Shown here: piece after piece, positions 44,979 to 57,023 of the stretch
Numbering within the stretch: the first letter of the stretch is position 1
Layout: the number at the start of each line of letters is the position of its first letter
NCBI RefSeq assembly: GCF_000801105.2
Contig: NC_079511.1
Coordinates: 12,764,784-12,828,783, forward strand
Reading direction: 5' to 3'
Length of the DNA: 64,000 nt
DNA from: Raphanus sativus
Taxonomy: Eukaryota; Streptophyta; Magnoliopsida; Brassicales; Brassicaceae
Position numbers and translations under genes: made by a program
The notes under the pieces: generated by a model
The model's input: the letters and a program-made list of their open reading frames with translations, nothing else
Databases searched by the model: none
Told to the model about the DNA's origin: nothing

Positions 44979-47900
44979 TTCCCCCTCAAACTCGTGGCTG
45001 TTGGAACAGAGACACCGAATTTGTCATGCAGGCTGAGAAACGTTTTGCGAGGCAGGAACTTAGTGAAGATGTCTGCTAGTTGAGCTGAGGAGGGAATGTG
45101 CTTTGTCTCCACAAATCCAAACGCAACTTGTTCTATTATATAGGGATAATCTGTCTGAAAGTGTTTCGAACGACGATGCAGAGCTGGATTGGTGGAGAGA
45201 TACACTGCTGAGAGATTGTCACAGTGGACTACAGTTGCCTGATGCTGAGGAATTTACAGGTCACGAAGCAAGTTGGCAATCCATGTGAGTTCTCTAGCAG
45301 TTGAAGTCAGTGATCTGTACTCGGCCTCAGTAGATGAGTGCGAGACAGAGTCCTGACGCTTTGCTGACCAAGATAGAATTGTAGAACCCAAGAAGATGCA
45401 GAATCCTGCAGTGGAGCGTCTCGTATCTTTGCAGCCAGACCAATCACTGTCACAGAATGCAGTGAGGAGAAGATTCTGTTCTTTGACAATCGGTAAGCCT
45501 GCTTTGAGCGTTCCTTTAACATATCTCAGAGTTCGTTTGAGAAGCCCAAAATCTGAGACTGTTGGAGCGTGCATACGTTGACAGATGAAGTTGACTGCGT
45601 ACTGTATGTCGGGTCTCGTGATGGTTAAGTACTGCAGCTTCCCTGCCAAGCTTCTGAAGTATGTAGGCTCCGAGAATAGCTCAGCTTCCGGATCATCGGT
45701 TATGATAGGGAGTGGTGTTGGCATAGGATTGCAGTCTGACATTCCTGCTTGATGCAAGATGTCTGCTGCATACGCTTCTTGATGGAGAAATAGGCCAGTC
45801 ACTGTCTCTTCTATCTGAATTCCCAGAAAATATTTTGGCTTCCCCATGTCTTTCATAGCAAATCTTCCATGAAGAGCCACCAGTAACTCATCTAGACAGG
45901 TTTGAGAGTTTCCTGTGAGCAGTATGTCGTCCACATACAACAACAGTATCAAGACAATGTTTTTGTTGATGTATGTAAACAGGGAGGGATCAGATTTACT
46001 GTAGACGAATCCAAACTCAAGGAGGAACCGACTGAAGGTGTCAAACCAGGCACGGGGAGCTTGTTTTAGGCCGTACAGAGCTTTTGTTAGACGACAGACG
46101 TGATCAGGTTTGCTGGAGTCAACAAAGCCAGATGGTTGAAACATGTATACTGGTTCTTGTAGGTCCCTGTGTAGGAAAGCATTTGAGACATCTAGTTGTT
46201 TCAGAGGCCAGTTGCGAGCAGTAGCTACTTTGAGGACAAGTCTGATTGTAGCAGTTCTGACAACGGGACTAAACGTCTCTAGGTAGTCCACTCCTTCCTC
46301 CTGTTTGTTGCCTCTGGCGACCAGTCTCACTTTCCTCTTTCATGGTGTGCCATCAGGGTTGAGTTTAGTTGTGAAAAGCCACTGAGAGTCCAAGACATGC
46401 ATATCTGGAGTTCGTGGAACTAGAGTCCACATATGAAGCAGATGTATTCTCCGGATCTCTTCAAGGGCAGCCTCATTCCAAGCAGGATGTTGCATTGCTT
46501 CAGCTATGTTTCGAGGTTCAGTTGGCGAGAACTTCGTAGCAAGCATCACATACCGACTGTTTGGCTTTGAGATTCCAACTTTAGAACGAGTAGTCATGGG
46601 ATGAGCGTTAACTACTGGCTCTGCTTCTACTTGTTCTTCGTTCTCTACATGGTCCTCATTGTTTTTATGAGGCTGGTCAGCTTCTGCAACTGCTTCTTGT
46701 ACATTCTGCAGCTCTGGTTCGACAGGTATTTTTCTCGGAAGTAGTTGTATGGGAGGAGTCAAAGGCGTTGTAAGAGTCAGAGGAGAGTTGTTTGCTTGCT
46801 AAACTTTCAGTAGTACTGTCTGATACTCAGGAATCAGATGCTTGTACCTCGAACTGAATGGGAACTCAGACTCCTCAAACAGCACATGTCTCGATATGTA
46901 GACCTTCCCAGTTGGTGGGAACAGACACCGGTAGCCTTTGTACTGACTGTTATAACCGAGAAACACGCATTGTAGAGAACGAGGATCAAACTTGTGTTGT
47001 GTTACTGGTCTGAGACATGGGTAACACGCAGACCCAAAGACTCGAAGCATAGTGTAGTCAGGTTTGTTATGAAACAGACACTCATGAGGGCTTGGTTGCT
47101 GCTGAGTTGGGAGTAGATTGACAATGTAGTTAGCTGTAAAGAACGCTTCTACCCAGTACTGCAGAGGCGTATTGCTGTGAAAGATCATCGAGAGGCCAAG
47201 TTCAACAATATGTCGGTGCTTCCTCTCTGCTTTTCCATTCTGAGCAGGAGTATATGGGCAGGACAGTCTGTGAATAATACCAGACTCAGCTAAGTGTTTC
47301 TTCATCGTATTGCTTGTAAACTCACCTCCCCCATCGCTTTGAAACTCTTTAATTCTTGTGTTTAGCTGATTTTCTACCATCACTTGGAACGTTTTGAAGA
47401 TAGAAAAGAACTCAGCTTTGTTGTGTAGGGGATAAAACCAGGTGTAATTAGTGAACTCATCAATAAAGACTGCATAATATTTGAAACCCTGGTTTAATAC
47501 AACTGGAGAGGGACCCCATAGATCACAATGAATCCGATCTAGAGGTTTCACCACACAAGAAGTAGAAGCAAAAAACGGAAGTCTTGAATTCTTTCCCATC
47601 TGGCAAGGCTCACAGATGGGTTGTGTTGTCTTCTTATTGAAACTGATGTCCTTGCTGGAGTTGAGCTGCTGAAGAATCTTCATGTTGGAGTGGGCTAACC
47701 GGTGATGCCAGATCTCTGCACTTGTCACAGTCTGAAGGTTTGAATAGAACACTTCACACTCTCGGTTCTTCAGCATGTAGAGTCCTTTATTTCGAGGACC
47801 CTCTGACACCACTTTCTGAGTTTGTAAATCAATCACGCAGACCTTGTTAGAGTCAAAGAACACTCCACAGGGGTAATCATCACAAAGTTTCGAAACAGAT

Positions 47901-49069
47901 AACAGAGATTTCTTTATATTCGGGCAGACAAGTATCTCGTTTATAGGGATGTTACCTTTCTGTGTAGAGAGATTAGTGGAGCCGATGTGAGTGATGGGCA
48001 GGTAAGCACCATCTCCCACCATTATAGCATCTGTACCTTCATAGGAGGAGACCTGCTGGAGACCAGTTGCAGAGGGAGTGACGTGGTTGGAGGCACCCGA
48101 GTCAGGAATCCATTCTTTTCCTGTTTCGTCAGACACACGCAGAGAGGCAAAGGCTTCAGTGTTGTAGTTATTGTCGAACCTGTTGTAGCACTTCACTGCA
48201 GTGTGTCCAACTCTACCACAGATCTGACAGGTTGGACGATCACCAGAGGGACGACTCTGAGTTTGATGTTGACTGAAACCGCGGCCTCTGCTGGAGTAAC
48301 CTCCTCTTCCTCTGTAGTTAGAGCGACCTCTGCCTCTGTAGTTTGGATTGTACGGAGGTGGTTGAGACGCAGATCTCTCAGTGTTGAATGCCAAGTGAGG
48401 GTTTGCAGAGGGAGCATCTTCATAAGACTGCAACTTGACGTCAAAGGCTTGCACATCAGATATGACATCATTGAACGTTGGGGAGGGCAGACGACTAAGA
48501 GAACTCTGAATCACCGTAGTGATGGGGTCATATTCCCTTCCCAAACCATTCAAGAAGCCAAAGATCTTGAGAGACTCGTCAACAGGTCTTCCAATCGAGC
48601 TCAAGGAGTCGCAGATGGACTTGAACTCACGACAGTACGCAGACAGGGGCTTGTCTTTCTTCGACAAAAGCTGAAGTGTGCGACGGAGAGTGAATTCACG
48701 AGACACACTGCTTTTGTTGAAGTTTTCAGCAAGCGACAACCAGATCTCACGAGACGTTGTGAGATTGTGAACATGACCAAGGACTTCCTCGGAGAGCGTA
48801 CCGAACAGCCATGACCGGACTAGTTGGTCAGAGCAGAACCATTCTTCATACAGCGGGTTGGGGACGACGTTTTCTCCTTCTTCAGTGGCGACAGTAGTCA
48901 TGGTTTCTGGAGCCGTGACAGCACCGTTGATGAAGCCGACGAGCTTCTGACTGGAGAGGAGAGATTCAAACTGGGTCTTCCATAGGAGATAGTTGCTATC
49001 GTTTAGCTTGATGGTGACGGAACTGGTGATATGAACTCTGTCGGGAAAACGATAGGTCGCAGCCATCAT
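44774..49069 (-). pseudogene. Copia gag-pol polyprotein, three in-frame stops
   Basis: One reading frame runs from ATGATGGCTGCG (49069) to 44774. Gag has a UBN2-type region (NDSNYLLWKTQFESLL) and a zinc knuckle, CQICGRVGHTAVKC, near 48187-48230. The protease has DSGASNHVT. Integrase has the HHRLAHSNMKIL/CEPCQMGK zinc site, then DLWGPSPVV and FQSDGGGEFTS. Reverse transcriptase has LDVSNAFLHRDL, ALYGLKQAPRAW and the YVDDILLTG catalytic box. RNase H has STEAEYRSL and CDNLSAVYL. The frame is cut by TAG at 46801-46799 (between integrase and reverse transcriptase), TGA at 46342-46340 (start of the reverse transcriptase) and TAA at 45256-45254 (inside RNase H). No frameshift was seen. The frame then runs through the polypurine tract into the 3' LTR. 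Confidence 0.92.
44979..44990 (-). other. Copia polypurine tract
   Basis: On the minus strand TTTGAGGGGGAA directly precedes the 3' LTR start TGTAAG. It would prime plus-strand DNA synthesis. The same bases are translated as LRGN in the pol frame. Confidence 0.8.
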
Positions 49070-49092
49070 TTCACCTGTTAAGGTTAGCGACA

Positions 49093-49103
49093 CTCTGATA
49101 CCA
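49093..49103 (-). other. Copia primer-binding site (initiator tRNA-Met type)
   Basis: Immediately inside the 5' LTR the minus strand reads TGGTATCAGAG, the usual plant primer-binding site complementary to the 3' end of initiator methionine tRNA. Confidence 0.88.
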
Positions 49104-49431
49104 TATAAAGAACAGGACTGAAAGACTAAATGTCTGAACTTTCTCTTATTTTTCTTATCGATTACAATGGAGCTTTGATTACATATATAGAGAGTCTAAG
49201 AACAATCTAGACGTTACAGCAGGATCTTATCTACTGACTACAGCTGTCAGAGGTGAGTCACGCAGAGTATCAAATCTGTTAGAGCAGAGGAGCGTCTCCT
49301 TTACCGTACTGCAGCTCCTCTATTTTGTCTCACTCTGTTTTGTCACCTTTTGCAGCTTCTGTTGATCTTGTTGGATTGGGCTCATGTCTTGATCAGTCTT
49401 CGTTTGGCCCATTGGGCTAGTCTCACTTACA
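49104..49431 (-). repeat. Copia 5' LTR
   Basis: Direct repeat of 44651-44978 with nine substitutions and no indel by manual alignment. Eight of the nine are transitions (the exception is AGATG against AGCTG), as expected for methylated transposon DNA. Confidence 0.93.
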
Positions 49432-49436
49432 AAAGT

Positions 49437-50138
49437 AAACCCACGAGGACACTCCATCTCCAAAGGGATGGCTACAAGATATATAATCATGTCGTTGATG
49501 TCAAGATCTTCATATGCTTTTAAAAAAAATGAAGAATAATGTTTGAATAATGGACTTCCATTGCATTTTAATATTTGGTTAAGAACTGGAGATAAAATAA
49601 GTTAATTTTCTTGACCACGTAACTTTGTTTGGGCTAAACTTTGACTTGCTCTCGAACACGTGTATCTAGTATTTTACTGTTCTTATCTTATTATCTTTTT
49701 TCACGAACAAATGCTAAAACGTTAAGAAAAAACAAATGCTAAACCGTTTTGACATTACTGAACCGAGTAATAAAAACAAAACAATGCAAATTTGGTTGTT
49801 AAAATACGTTAAAAATAATTCATTCTTTTCACGTTGCTGTCACCGGCAAGAAATGTGACCTCTCTCTCTCTCAATCAATTAGGTCCCAACAGCTGGTATT
49901 ATTTGTCTTTTGTCCTTCTATCGATTAGTGAAACAAAAATATATTCCAATTTCTACATAGATCTTCAGAATAAAATATTATTCATTTTGCTACAGATTCA
50001 ATTTCATACACATAAACGCACGGTTGATGAACATTGGATCTCAATCTCTGCAAAAACAACTAAAATATCCTAATCATAAGATTTTTGAAACTGATCCCAG
50101 AAAAAAAAAGAACAGTAATCTGAAATTATTTTCTTCTG
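49437..50138. other. Spacer between Copia and the large MULE
   Basis: AT-rich intergenic DNA. A CT run lies near 49859-49872. No gene or bounded repeat is supported. Confidence 0.4.
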
Positions 50139-51959
50139 CTTTTCTCTAGGGCAATTGTTTAAAATAGCACCTTTGAAATTTTTATCCCAAAAATGACACT
50201 AAAGAAAGAAAATCACAAAATAGCATTCATTAAAGGGTAAAATGACATTACTATCATTGTGTTATAATTAATAAAACAAAAAAATCACAAAACTCATTTC
50301 TCGATCTATCATTTCCGGCGAATCGTCGATTCCATCTTCTCCGGTGAAGAAGACTTTGATATCATCGTCGTCATATTCGTTCCGTCGTCTCTGCGTTAGT
50401 CTTGATCCGTCGTCTCTGCATCAGCCTTGATTCATCGTCGTATTCCTCTCCGCATCTCATTCTCTCCTGTTTCTGATTTGATCAAGTTATCAACATCCGA
50501 TGTCACTCATCTCCGTCGTGATCATCTCCACTGTAATCATCTCCGTCATCTCTCTGTAATCGAGCTAAACCTGATTGCTTTTTGTGTGAAAATGGTTACA
50601 AACCATATATTGCATCTGAAGCACTCTGTAATCCATATATTGCAGTCGATGACAACGAAGAGTTTCAATTCAAGTGAATCTAACTTCATCAACTAGTTTC
50701 TGTATATCAAAGCTAATCATCCTCATTGCTTTTCTTTTCTTTTTTGTAGAGTTGGATCTTCAAAGGCTTGTTGGGTTAGAGAACTAGGAATGGCTGAAGT
50801 TAAAGTTAAAAAAGGGAAGCTTTGGACAGCAACTGTTTCATAGAAGAGGTTTTGTATGTTGTCAAACAAAGTTTTGTTTTTTTTACTCAGTTCATCTGAT
50901 AAAGTCTCTTACTTTGACAAGTATGAAATATGAGAGTTGCAGATCTTGGGTAGTGAAGATATAGTGATTTCACTTAAGGGTTTGTATGAGATAATTGCAG
51001 AGGAAAAACGTGGATCATGTTGGGAAAGCTATGAGGTTTATAGATACTTGAAAGGTCTAGGTTAGGTTACATTCTAGGGAGGCATGGAGTTCCTTGGACG
51101 TCAAAGGGTGCTGCTATCATGACACCAAGTGGTGAACAAAAATCATGTTCCACAGCTTACTTTAGTATTATATTTCTCATTAATTTAAATGCTTCTCGTT
51201 CTCCCTCTCATTTGTGTATTATCTTTCCATCTTGAGTTTAGGTGTTTCAACAGTGCAAATTTCTGATAGTTTTCCAGAATGAGATGTGTATGCTAGAGTC
51301 TATAGGAATGAGATGTGTTGTTCTTTTACAAGAGAGTTGGTTGTATAAACTGTTTTGTCCTTTAACCGTCATTCTATGTTTGTTACTTGACTGTTTTGAA
51401 TAAATGAAATCGTTTATGGTTCACTTACATTTCACTCTTTTACATACCTTTGTTTACAGACTCAAGTCTTCCACAGGGACGAATGATCTAGTTTTCTACA
51501 TAGTTTGTTTAGATATAGATTTTTTTTAGTTTCAGGAAGGTGTTTCAAACTTTCAGGATAGCTTTCCAGAAAATCCGATACTAGAAAATTTGAATTTTTT
51601 TTTGCTTGGTTACACTGGACAGCAACACGATGGAAGATTCAAGACCTGTTATGCTAAGACTATGTTTTTTAACTTTGATGTTGTCTTGGACAAGTAAGAA
51701 GTTTATAATGAATGATGACGACGTTTGTTTCATTTATGTTGTTATTAAGGAAATTCTTGGAAGTCTTGAAGCATATTGATACCTTTGGTAGGCTCATGAA
51801 TTTGCTTATGGCATTTCTAGTCGCTTGCTTGTTCTTGTGAAATTGTGTGGTTTTGTTAATTTCAGGAAGGATTTGTGTAGTTTCAGGAAAGATTTGTGTA
51901 GTTTCAGGAAAGCTTTCCAGAACATTTCATATCAACATATTTACAAAACGTTTTACTTC

Positions 51960-54900
51960 AAACATTTAATTCATTGTTTACAAAACAGAGAACACATATA
52001 AAAGAGAGAACATGGAAATATGATAGCTTAAAGCCTTTTCAATAATTCTATAAAAAAGTGTTAAATGTGGTATGATTATAAAAGACATGTTATTTAGGAT
52101 GGGTTTCCGGAAAATAAAATGAGTGTGTTTTATTACATAAATCTGTTTTCGTAGAGAATCAAAAAACGTGTAAGAAATGTTTGACAATTCTTGTTCTGGA
52201 TGGCTATCCTGAATTGGAACTTAATCTTTCAGAACAACCAAAACAAAACAACATAATCAAAATCTATAAGAAATTCATTGGCTATAAAAATCTCCAATTT
52301 GAGTTCATTGTCTACAAAATAGAGAACACATATAAAACAGAGAACATGTAAATATAATAGCTTGAAGTATTTTTAGTAATTCTATCAAAAAAGTGTTAAA
52401 TTTGGTAGGGTTATAAAACACACATGTTATCTAGGATAACTTGTGTAACTTTCAGGATGGGTTTCCGGAAAAAAAAAAGTGTGATTTATTACATAAATCT
52501 GTTTTCGAAAAGAATCAAAAAGCGTGTAAGGAATGTTAGACAATTCTTGTTCTGGATGACTATCCTGAATTGGAACTTAATCTTGAGAACAACCAAAACA
52601 AAATAACATAATCAGAAATTCATTTGGTTATAGAAATCTCCAAATAGAGAACAAATATAAAAGAGAGAAAATAGAAATATGATAGCTTGAAGCCTTACAG
52701 TAATTCTATAAAGAAAGTGTTAAATGTGGTATGATTAGGGCATCTCCAATGACACTCTATAGTCTCCTCTATATTTAACAGAAAAATGGAGTAACTCTAT
52801 TATAGAGTTGAATTTGCTCCAATAGTTCACTCTATAATAGAGTTCCTCTATAAATAGAGTGAATTATAGAGTTATATTGATTTTCACTCTATATTTGGAG
52901 TGGAAAAACAACATAACTCTATAATTCACTCTATTTATAGAGTAACTCTATTATAGAGTAAACCATTGGAGCAAATCCAACTCTATAATAGAGTTACTCT
53001 ATTTTAGTGTAAAATATAGAGGAGATTATAGAGTGTCATTGGAGATGGTCTTATAAAAGACACATGTTATCTAGGATGGCTTTTGGCACTTTCAGGATGG
53101 GTTTCCAAAAAAAAAATAAGTGTGTTTTCTTGCATAAGTCTGTTTTCGAAGAGAATCATAAGTGTGTAAGGAATGTTAGATAATTCTTGTTCAGGATGGC
53201 TATCCTATATTGGGACTTAATCTTTCAAAACAAAAAAAAAACATAATCAAATCTATAAGAAAATAATTCGTTGGCTATAGAAATCACCAAATAGAGTTCA
53301 TTATCTACAAAATGGAGAGCACATATAAAACAGAGAATATTAAAATAAGATAGCTTGAAGCATTTTCAATGATTCTATCAAGAAAGTGTTGAATGTGGTA
53401 TAGGATAGCTTTTGGCACTTTCAGGATGAGTTTCCAAAACAAATAAAATGAGTGTGTTTTCTTGCATAACTCTATTTTCGAAGAGAATCAAAAGTGTGTA
53501 AGAAATGTTAGACAATCCATGTTCAGGATGACTATCCTAAATTGAGGCTTAATCTTCCAAAACAAAAAAAAAACATAATAAAAATCTATAAAAAAATCAT
53601 TGGCTATAGAAATCACCAAATAGAGTTCATTGTCTATAAAATAGAGAACACATATCAAACAGAGAACATGAAAATAGGATAGTTGAAGCATTTTCAATAA
53701 TTATATCAAGAGAGTGTTAAATGTGGTATATGATAGCTTTTGTCACTTTCAGGATGGGTTTAAAAAAAAAAGAGTTTTAGGATAGCAAGTAAGATATTTA
53801 AAAATAAAATGTTAATATTTAATTAAAAAGCCTCTAATAAGAAGAAACTAAACATTGTTTACAAAGAAGAGAACACATATCAAAGAGAGAAAATGGAAAT
53901 ATGATAGCTTGAAGCCTTATCAGTAATTCTATAAAGAAAATGTTAAATATGATATGATTATAAAAGACATATGTTATATAGGATAGCTTTTGGCACTTTC
54001 AGGATGAGTTTCCAGAAAAATAAAATGAGTGTGTTTTCTTGCATAAGTCTGTTTTCGAAGAGAATCAAAAGTGTGTAAGCTTTTGGCACTTTCAGGATGG
54101 GTTTCCAGAAAAATAAAATGAGTGTGTTTTCTTGCATAAGTCTGTTTTCGAAGAGAATCAAAAGTGTGTAAGGAATGTTAGACAATCCTTGTTCAGGATG
54201 GCTATCCTAAATTGGAACTTAATCATCCAAAAAAAAAGCCATAGTCAAAATCTGTCATGTTTAATAATTCGATAGCTTGAAGCATTTTCAATAATTCTAT
54301 CGAGAAAGTGTTAAATGTGGTATCATTAAAAACACACATATTTTATATAGGATAGCTTTGGGCACTTTCAGGATGGGTTTCCAGAAAAATAAAATGAGTG
54401 TGTTTTCTTGCATAAGCTTGTTTTCGAAGAGAATCAAAAGCGTATAAGGAATGTTAGAAAATCCTTATTCAGGATGGATATCCTAAATTGGAACTTAATC
54501 TTCTAAAACAAAAAAAAAAACATAATCAAAATCTATAAGAAATTTCACTGGCTGTAGAAATCACCAAATATAGTTCATTGTCTACAAAATAGATAACACA
54601 TATCAAACAGAGTACATTAAAATAGAATAGCATGAAGCATTTTCAATTATTCTATCAAGAAAGTGTTAAATGTGGTATCATCAGAAACACATATGTTATA
54701 TAAGATAGCTTTTGGCACTTTCAGGATGGGTTAAAACTAAAATGAATGTGTTTTCTTGCAAAAGTGTTAAATGTGGTATCATTAAATACACATATGTTAT
54801 ATATGATAGCTTTTGGCACTTTCAGGATGGGTTTCTAGAAAATAAAATGAGTGTGTTTTATTACATAACTCTTTTTTTGAAGAGGATCAAAATGCGTGTA

Positions 54901-54960
54901 AGAAATGTTATCATTTACCCATATGCATACCCATATTACAACCTGATGGTATATATAGAC
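51960..54960. repeat. Satellite-like tandem array inside the MULE
   Basis: A unit of about 320-350 bases recurs. Its landmark is GGCACTTTCAGGATGGGTTT followed by AAAATGAGTGTGTTTT, CTTGCATAAGTCTGTTTTCG, AGAATCAAAAG and TGTTAGACAATCCTTGTTC. Landmarks lie near 52085, 52430, 53065, 53400, 53727, 53970, 54080, 54340, 54693 and 54795. Most gaps are about one unit. The gap of 634 near 52430-53065 is explained by a 313-bp MITE. Gaps near 110, 100 and 250 mark shortened units. Copies are diverged but head-to-tail. Confidence 0.75.
52738..53050. mobile_element. Tourist/Harbinger-like MITE, highly palindromic
   Basis: It begins GGGCATCTCCAATG and ends CATTGGAGATGGTC, flanked by TTA at 52735-52737 and 53051-53053. 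Almost the whole 313 bp folds back on itself, with many ACTCTAT/ATAGAGT words. It sits inside one unit of the tandem array. Non-coding. Confidence 0.88.
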
Positions 54961-54974
54961 ATCAATCACATGTC

Positions 54975-55400
54975 AAACTTGGTCTTTTGAATTTTTTTCC
55001 TTGGTGTCATGTTCTGTTTAGGCATGTTGATATATTTGGTAGGCTCTTGAATATGCTTATGACATTATTAGTCTCTTGTTGTTTGTGCTTGTGAAACTAT
55101 CTAGTGCTCAAAAAACTTCAGGAACCATTTGTGTAGTTTTAGGAAAGCCTTCCAGAAAATAGGATGGTAACAAATTTTGAATTTTTTTACTTGGTGTCTT
55201 GTTCTGCTTAGGCATGTTGATATATTTGGTAGGCTCTTGAATTTGCTTATGAGTCTCTTGTTGCTTGTGTTTGTGAAATTTTCTAGTGTTTAGAAAAGGT
55301 TTAGGAAAAATTTGTGTAGTTTCAGGAAAGCCTTCCAGAAAATAAGATGGTAACAAATTTATAAACTTTTTTGCTTGGTGTCTTGCTCTGCTTATGCATG
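54975..55400. repeat. Direct repeat of about 185 bp, two and a half copies
   Basis: The phrase TTGAATTTTTTT, then TTGGTGTC, TTAGGCATGTTGATATATTT, GGTAGGCTCTTGAAT, and at the end GGAAAGCCTTCCAGAAAATA, occurs twice (about 54985-55175 and 55176-55360), and a third partial copy follows to 55410. A related TTCAGGAAAGCTTTCCAGAA phrase at 51900 and 51537-51590 shows that the same sequence also lies left of the satellite array. Confidence 0.75.
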
Positions 55401-55927
55401 TTGATATCTTTAGGATAGTATGTAAGATATTTAGAATGAGTTTCCAGAATATCATTCTCAGTTATACAAAGTGTATAAATTGTGAGCTTAATACACTTTG
55501 TCCTGTTTAAGTAAACATCACTAGCCATTATAGTAAAAAAAAAGATTAACAGTTTGATTTACTTCCTCGTGGATACATCATATTAACAGAATCTACAGCC
55601 CCATTTCCTCTCATACCATAAGTCGGTTTCCACAAACTCTTGTGGTCTAAAGAAACCAGATATGATACCTATTCTTTTTTATTTTCAGAAGACATTACAA
55701 GCTAGTAATAATAATCTCATGTCCACTCTTTCTCCACAATAATGAAACACCAATGCCACAAGCCTAATAAACCATTTTGTACTTTAACCTCGGGGAGATA
55801 GTTGTACTTTCTCTATCAAAATATTTCTCCTGTGATACAAGTCAATTACATCAGTGAAGATTGTGAAAAGTCAAGAATAAAATCTATATGAAAAGCTCAT
55901 CTTGAAGATTGTAAGAAGATCAAGTTA

Positions 55928-56509
55928 CCTCATCCAAGCATGAAGGCTTTAAGCTATTTGTTCTCGGTATGGCATTCTCTTCAATCCCACCAGAAGCAGA
56001 CGAGTCTGAAGCCCATCTTGGCGATTTCTGAAAACAGGTTTCTAAAGTTTCACTTCGTCTACTTGTGCTTGAGTACAGTCCAAACATGTGACTGTCATCA
56101 TCGCTTGTATCCTGCTTCAAACCATCTCTGGAATATCCAGCAGGTGAGAAGCTGAGGTTAGTTCGTCACTCGGTGCTTCATTTTGACGTGATGGCAGAAC
56201 ATGTCTTCTGTGTCAGTGAAACTGTGAAAGCCAAGATTAGAATTTACACAGAGATTTATAGTTTCTTATACCTTCTAGATGGAAACTAATGGTCAATGGA
56301 GAAATCCTTCTACCACATGACTTACCGAAATCTATACTACTAGCAATAACCCAATCATATCTCCAAATATTCATACCATCAATCACCAAATTACAGTTTG
56401 CCTCAATGGAGAGATCCCATGTAACCAAAACCTCTGCTTTCCAAACAGAGAAATTTGACGGACATAGCAGAGGGAGATCGTACGGCAAAGCTGAGTGAGA
56501 TCGTCGCAA
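55928..56509 (-). pseudogene. Exon-like gene pieces inside the MULE, possible gene capture
   Basis: Two minus-strand pieces look like exons. The first (about 56509-56328) reads LLCPSNFSVWKAEVLVTWDL and SIEANCNLVIDGMNIWRYDW, and ends at a G/GTAAGT donor. The second (about 56150-55928) reads DGLKQDTSDDDSHMFGLYSS, TSRRSETLETCFQKSPRWAS and NAIPRTNSLKPSCLDE, and ends at a GTAACT donor. An AG acceptor exists near 56157, but the phases I tried do not join cleanly, so the pieces may be decayed or from separate sources. I do not recognise the parent gene. Coding-like DNA between MULE ends is the mark of Pack-MULE capture. Confidence 0.45.
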
Positions 56510-57023
56510 TTGATTTTCGCAAATTTAAGAAAGATTATCAGGAAGCTAAAGAACAATGGTGATGACAAAGCTGAGGGACGATGGTGGTGGTGACAGTGAG
56601 AGGGGAGACGACGACGGCGAGAAGAGACGATGATGACAACGGCAAGAGAAGATGACAACGACGGCGAGAGGAGACGACGACGACGGCGAGAAAAAAAAGA
56701 CGACGGCGAGAGGAGACGAGAGGAAATGAGAAGACGATGACGGTGAGAAATGATTTTTTTTTTAATTAATTATGGGGCATAAAGGTAATTAATACCTTTA
56801 ATGAAACTTATTTTTGTGATTATTGACCATAAGTGCTTTTTTAGGGATAAAAACTTGGACTAGTGCTATTTAGGTCATTTTCTCTTTTCTCTATTACATT
56901 TAAGAATAATTAAAATTAAGAATTTAATTAAATAAACAAGGAATTAATGTTTTTAACATTTTCCTTTTGAACTTCAAATAAAACTATATAAAAAAAAAAC
57001 AATAAGACCGCTGATTTCTTCCG

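Larger units (their letters stand above)
44651..49431 (-). mobile_element. Copia-type LTR retrotransposon, 4.8 kb
   Basis: Two 328-bp LTRs bracket a single gag-pol frame on the minus strand. The element is flanked by AAAGT at 44646-44650 and 49432-49436 (5-bp duplication). The domain order is gag, protease, integrase, reverse transcriptase, RNase H, which is Copia order. By hand the LTRs differ at 9 of 328 positions (about 2.7%). Using a generic plant rate of about 1.3e-8 per site per year this is roughly one million years since insertion. Three in-frame stops make the element defective. Confidence 0.95.
50149..56883. mobile_element. Large non-autonomous MULE (Pack-MULE-like), 6.7 kb
   Basis: CTTTTCTCTA occurs at 50139-50148 and 56884-56893, a 10-bp target duplication. 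The inverted ends match over more than 100 bases: left GGGCAATTGTTTAAAATAGC, right (inverted) AGAAAATGACCTAAATAGCA. Both sides then have TTTTTATCCC, AATCACAAAA and TTCATTAAAGG in order, and a TCATTTCTC beyond. No transposase is visible. From left to right the interior holds a TCGTCG/CCGTCGTC-rich segment (50310-50560), unique DNA, a satellite-like array (51960-54960) with a nested MITE, a second repeat pair (54975-55400) and exon-like gene pieces on the minus strand (55920-56510). Confidence 0.75.

Noticed and set aside
47987..48814. 275-codon plus-strand open frame
   Set aside because: It is the antisense shadow of the Copia gag region; the minus-strand frame has the zinc knuckle and protease motifs.
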